Assembly (NCBI GenBank): GCA_902771445.1
Contig: CACXXD010000001.1
Coordinates: 26,878 to 90,877 of the forward strand
DNA: 64,000 nucleotides
Source: an uncultured Prevotellaceae bacterium
Lineage (GTDB): Bacteria > Bacteroidota > Bacteroidia > Bacteroidales > Bacteroidaceae
Direction of reading: 5' to 3'
Positions 61,301-64,000 of this stretch are shown here, one piece after another. A program made the translations under genes and the position numbers. The stretch's first letter is position 1; each line of letters begins with the position of its first letter. Under the pieces are notes generated by a model. It saw nothing but the letters and a program-made list of their open reading frames with translations. It did no database searches and had not been told where the DNA came from.

Positions 61301-63859
61301 TTATTTCTTAATCAGTCGCAGATAGTACAGGCCGGGATTAGGCGTGTTCTCTGTGGCTGAGAGACGCACCACAAACTTGCTCTTCAGCTCTCCGTTGGCA
61401 TCCTTCAGGAGCTCTTCGGGGATGGCAAATTCCACGTTGAAGAAGCCATTGTCGGTATTCTTCATTTGGTTTGGTATGACCACGTCGCCAATCTTGGTGC
61501 CGTCCACCGTCAGCTCGGCCTTGCGTCCTCTGTCGAAAATGGTGAAGCGACACATGACAGACAGCCCTTCGCCCACGTGCGTAATATTATATAAGGTGTA
61601 TTGCACGTAGCCTCCGGCCTTGGCGTCGCGATAGGTCTCACCGTTGTAGGTGCCTTTCCCTGAGTTTGCCGAATAGCTGTACTCATGTCCAGCCTCGCTT
61701 TGCTGTTCGCCGGCAGCCACGAAGTCGATGGTGCGGGCCTTCAGTGCCTCGTTCTCTGCTTCGGTCAGTGCCATGTCGCTCTTGGCAAAGTTCTCGGCTG
61801 TCTGCTGATACCAATAGCACATATAGCGGGCATGCTGAATCTGATAGAACGGCTGGAGTGTCAGCTTCTGCCAGTTGTAGGTCCCTGCGTCTGGACGGCT
61901 TACATCGATGGAGAAGCGCAGTTGTCCGTCGGCTGTAGTGGTGCGCTTGATGCGCTGCAACACCTCGCTGCGGTCACCGATGAGCAGCGGAGCCGACAGC
62001 AGGTTCTTCGATGAGGCTCTTGAGCCGGGTGCATGATCCATGCGTCCCTCGCCGCCATATTCGTTTTGCAGCTTCTCGTATGTCAGCTTCGTTGCTCTTG
62101 CTTCTTCAGCCGATGTGGCAGTCGTCTTGGCACCCAGCAGGATGGGGCCATAGGTGAAGGCCACGTAGTCGGTGTAGTTGGGACACTCCACATAGTTGAG
62201 CTCCATGGGCAGTGTGACCACCACCTTGTCGCCCACCGACCATTTGCGCTCGATGGTCACGTAGCTGGCCTTGCCCTGTTCCACGTTCATGCTCACCTTC
62301 TCTTTGTTCACGGTGATGCTGTAGTCCTTGCCTGCCCATGCCGGATGGCGCACGGCCAGCTGATAGGTGCCGGCCTTGCCGATGGTCAGTTCGGTTGTCG
62401 CAGGCATGTTGTTGGCTTTTGATGTGCCTGGGGCAATGTTGGGGAACAGTGTCTGCTGAGTGACCACAAAGTCCTTGTTCACCAATTTAGAGGGTGTGAA
62501 CAGGTTGACGTAGAGCGTTTTCTTGCCGTCGTGGGTATAGATGAAGTGGCCGTACTTAGAGTGGTTCTCCATGCCCGTGCCTACACAGCACCACATGCCT
62601 TGGTTCACCTGCGAGTAGATGCGGTAGCCCTGCGGGCGAAGCGTGGTGAAGTAGACATAGCCGCCCGTGGCAGGGTCTTGCGTGGAGAGGATGTGGTTCC
62701 ATGTGGCATACTCGTAAAAGTCGGCATACTTGGCATCGGCGGTGCGGTCGCTCAGCATCTCCGAGAACTTCAGCATGTTGTTCGTGTTGCACGATTCGGG
62801 ACCGTCCAGCTGGTCTATGTAGCGGTTGGAGTTGCTTACCGACAGGAAGTGCTCGTTCACCGAGTTGCCGCCTATGCACACGGTGCGGTTCTCAGCCACG
62901 TCGGTCCAGAAGTTTTCGGCAGCCGTCAGGTAGTTCGCTTCTCCGTTTGCCATTTCTCCTATGCGCTCCATACCTATATATTTAGGTACTTGCGTGTTGG
63001 CATGCTTGCCGTCGAGGAAAGTGGTGTTGAGTGTCTGCATGCCGTTCAGCATCGCCTTGTGGGTGTACTTCTTGGCAGCATCCAGATATTTGCTGTCGCC
63101 GAACAGCTGATAGGCATCGAGCATCGATTCGTTCATGCCGCCATGCTCTATGTACAGCATGTTCTCCATGTCGGCATCGCTCACGTTGGCCACCACGTTC
63201 ATGCTCCAGTCAGCCAACTTCTTGAACATCTTCTTGGCCAGTTGACTGTTGCCGTAGATATAGGCATCGCGAAGACCGGCCAGAATCTTGTGCTCACAAT
63301 AGAAAGGCACCCAGCCGCCGTGCCGTCTGAAAGGTTCGGTGTCGCCCTGGTAGAGGGCGGTCCAGTCGCTGTTGATGGGCTGTCCGCCGATGAAGCCGTA
63401 CAAGCCTTTCTGGTTCTTGTCGTACTGGCGCTGGCAGTCGTTCATCACCTCAAGCATGTAGTACATGCGCTTTCTCAGCTGTGTCTTGGTCGTCGCGTCG
63501 TGGCTGGCAGCATAGGCCAGGGCCAGGGCCGACAGATAGTGACCGCCCACATGACCGTCGAGGTTGAAGCTGTTGTCGCCCCAGTTTCTGAACGATGGAT
63601 GTTTCTTTTCCCATTGGTAGTAAGGACTTTTGGCATTGGTCGTGGCGGCGAGGCCCGATTGTCTGACGTATGGCGTGAGCAGACGGTCAACGTCATACTT
63701 CAGCAAGTTTTTCACGTTCAGTTCCATGGCCGTTTTCATCGGGCCGTCGAGCAATGTCACCTGTTCCAGGTCGAAGTGTTTGGGATAGATTTCGCTTTGT
63801 GCCTGCGCTGCCATTGAGGTAGCGAGTGCCAGTGTGGCAGTTAAAAGTTTAATTTTCAT
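61301..63859 (-). CDS. GH127-family beta-L-arabinofuranosidase (DUF1680)
   Basis: An 852-residue exported protein with a signal peptide (LLTATLALATSMAAQAQ). The (alpha/alpha)6 barrel region carries DGHVGGHYLSALALAYA. DGPESCNTNNMLKF and GMWCCVGTGMENHSKYG hold the glutamate and cysteines that bind zinc and act in catalysis in characterised GH127 enzymes. C-terminal beta domains follow. It releases beta-L-arabinofuranose from arabinan side chains or extensin-type glycans. It has its own promoter at 63884-63914. Confidence 0.92.
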   Translation of the reverse strand: MKIKLLTATLALATSMAAQAQSEIYPKHFDLEQVTLLDGPMKTAMELNVKNLLKYDVDRLLTPYVRQSGLAATTNAKSPYYQWEKKHPSFRNWGDNSFNLDGHVGGHYLSALALAYAASHDATTKTQLRKRMYYMLEVMNDCQRQYDKNQKGLYGFIGGQPINSDWTALYQGDTEPFRRHGGWVPFYCEHKILAGLRDAYIYGNSQLAKKMFKKLADWSMNVVANVSDADMENMLYIEHGGMNESMLDAYQLFGDSKYLDAAKKYTHKAMLNGMQTLNTTFLDGKHANTQVPKYIGMERIGEMANGEANYLTAAENFWTDVAENRTVCIGGNSVNEHFLSVSNSNRYIDQLDGPESCNTNNMLKFSEMLSDRTADAKYADFYEYATWNHILSTQDPATGGYVYFTTLRPQGYRIYSQVNQGMWCCVGTGMENHSKYGHFIYTHDGKKTLYVNLFTPSKLVNKDFVVTQQTLFPNIAPGTSKANNMPATTELTIGKAGTYQLAVRHPAWAGKDYSITVNKEKVSMNVEQGKASYVTIERKWSVGDKVVVTLPMELNYVECPNYTDYVAFTYGPILLGAKTTATSAEEARATKLTYEKLQNEYGGEGRMDHAPGSRASSKNLLSAPLLIGDRSEVLQRIKRTTTADGQLRFSIDVSRPDAGTYNWQKLTLQPFYQIQHARYMCYWYQQTAENFAKSDMALTEAENEALKARTIDFVAAGEQQSEAGHEYSYSANSGKGTYNGETYRDAKAGGYVQYTLYNITHVGEGLSVMCRFTIFDRGRKAELTVDGTKIGDVVIPNQMKNTDNGFFNVEFAIPEELLKDANGELKSKFVVRLSATENTPNPGLYYLRLIKK

Positions 63860-63883
63860 AAGTATTTATTTATTAAGTGTTTG

Positions 63884-63914
63884 CAAAGTTAAGAAAAATA
63901 TCCGAATCGTCAAA
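63884..63914 (-). promoter_or_regulatory. Promoter of the GH127 gene
   Basis: Minus-strand TAACTTTG (63884-63891), a 19-nt spacer and TTTG (63911-63914), 25 nt upstream of the ATG. Confidence 0.75.
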
Positions 63915-63929
63915 TTATTTTACTCGTTT

Positions 63930-64000
63930 TTTGTCAAGATAATTCATAAAAAAAAGGGCCTTCTGAAAGTGGCATTCTGGAACGAGGACACGCCAGCCAT
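63930..64000. repeat. Start of a second copy of the 408-bp repeat unit (cut by window end)
   Basis: TGTCAAGATAATTCATA is followed after an A-rich spacer by CCTTCTGAAAGTGGCATTC and on to GAGGACAC, as in the unit at 44751-45175. The first 33 nt of the internal part are identical. Confidence 0.6.

Noticed and set aside
62531-63817. 428-codon plus-strand frame opposite the GH127 gene
   Set aside because: It is antisense to a clear enzyme with a signal peptide, is rich in His/Val/Arg from reversed codons, and matches no family. Long antisense frames arise from the GC-skewed codon use here.

Overview
The window is a piece of a Bacteroidales chromosome, most likely Prevotellaceae (Prevotella/Segatella-like). 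The evidence is type III glutamine synthetase, a fused LpxC-FabZ, an RprX/RprY-like sensor-regulator pair, DUF3256 and DUF4296 proteins, a GH127 arabinofuranosidase, and many promoters of the Bacteroidetes form (TTTG or TTG at -33, 19-20 nt spacer, TAnnTTTG at -7). Shine-Dalgarno sequences are largely absent. Genus is an inference; no 16S gene is present.

Layout. 1-32.7 kb is core chromosome, nearly all on the minus strand: glnN end; maf, kdsC, a DUF2520 dehydrogenase, a nitroreductase; DUF3256, rsmE, a bifunctional-nuclease gene, a nucleoside permease; an ileS-dksA-like-lspA-DUF4296 cluster; phosphoglucomutase; two secreted TPR genes behind gyrA; serS; a PIF1-like helicase, a class A penicillin-binding protein and miaA; lpxD-lpxC/fabZ-lpxA; and an HD phosphohydrolase. 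Two short intergenic units (about 644-733 and 22584-22674) look like small RNAs that share a terminator-loop sequence.

32.95-43.99 kb is an integrated mobilizable element of about 11 kb inserted in the 3' end of tRNA-Ser(CGA). A 13-bp direct repeat marks both ends (32952-32964 and 43973-43985). It carries a tyrosine integrase, two paralogous excisionase/HTH-like proteins, a SLOG/DUF2493 protein, a DUF5906-like helicase, an iteron-like repeat region, a CHC2/Toprim primase, a MOB_V relaxase with a possible oriT, a lipoprotein, and a YoeB-type toxin-antitoxin pair at the right end. Three places in it share a 13-nt motif exactly 39 nt upstream of a -7 box, which suggests an element-specific regulon covering the relaxase and one of the HTH genes.

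44.0-45.5 kb is a scar: the start of a second, truncated integrase, a 408-bp unit bounded by direct repeats and containing a long hairpin, and a frameshifted MmcQ/YjbR gene. The first bases of a related unit reappear at 63.93-64.0 kb.

45.5-64 kb returns to chromosome: an acetyltransferase, a TIGR04076 protein, a lamin-tail-like surface protein, the two-component pair, a 258-bp nested inverted repeat, serine acetyltransferase, hisS, purA, a Fur regulator, an ATP-grasp protein, a YpfJ-type zinc metallopeptidase and an acidic hypothetical protein. Three genes here fit pectin/arabinan side-chain use: an SGNH acetylesterase, a GH43 enzyme and a GH127 enzyme. No SusC/SusD pair is visible beside them.
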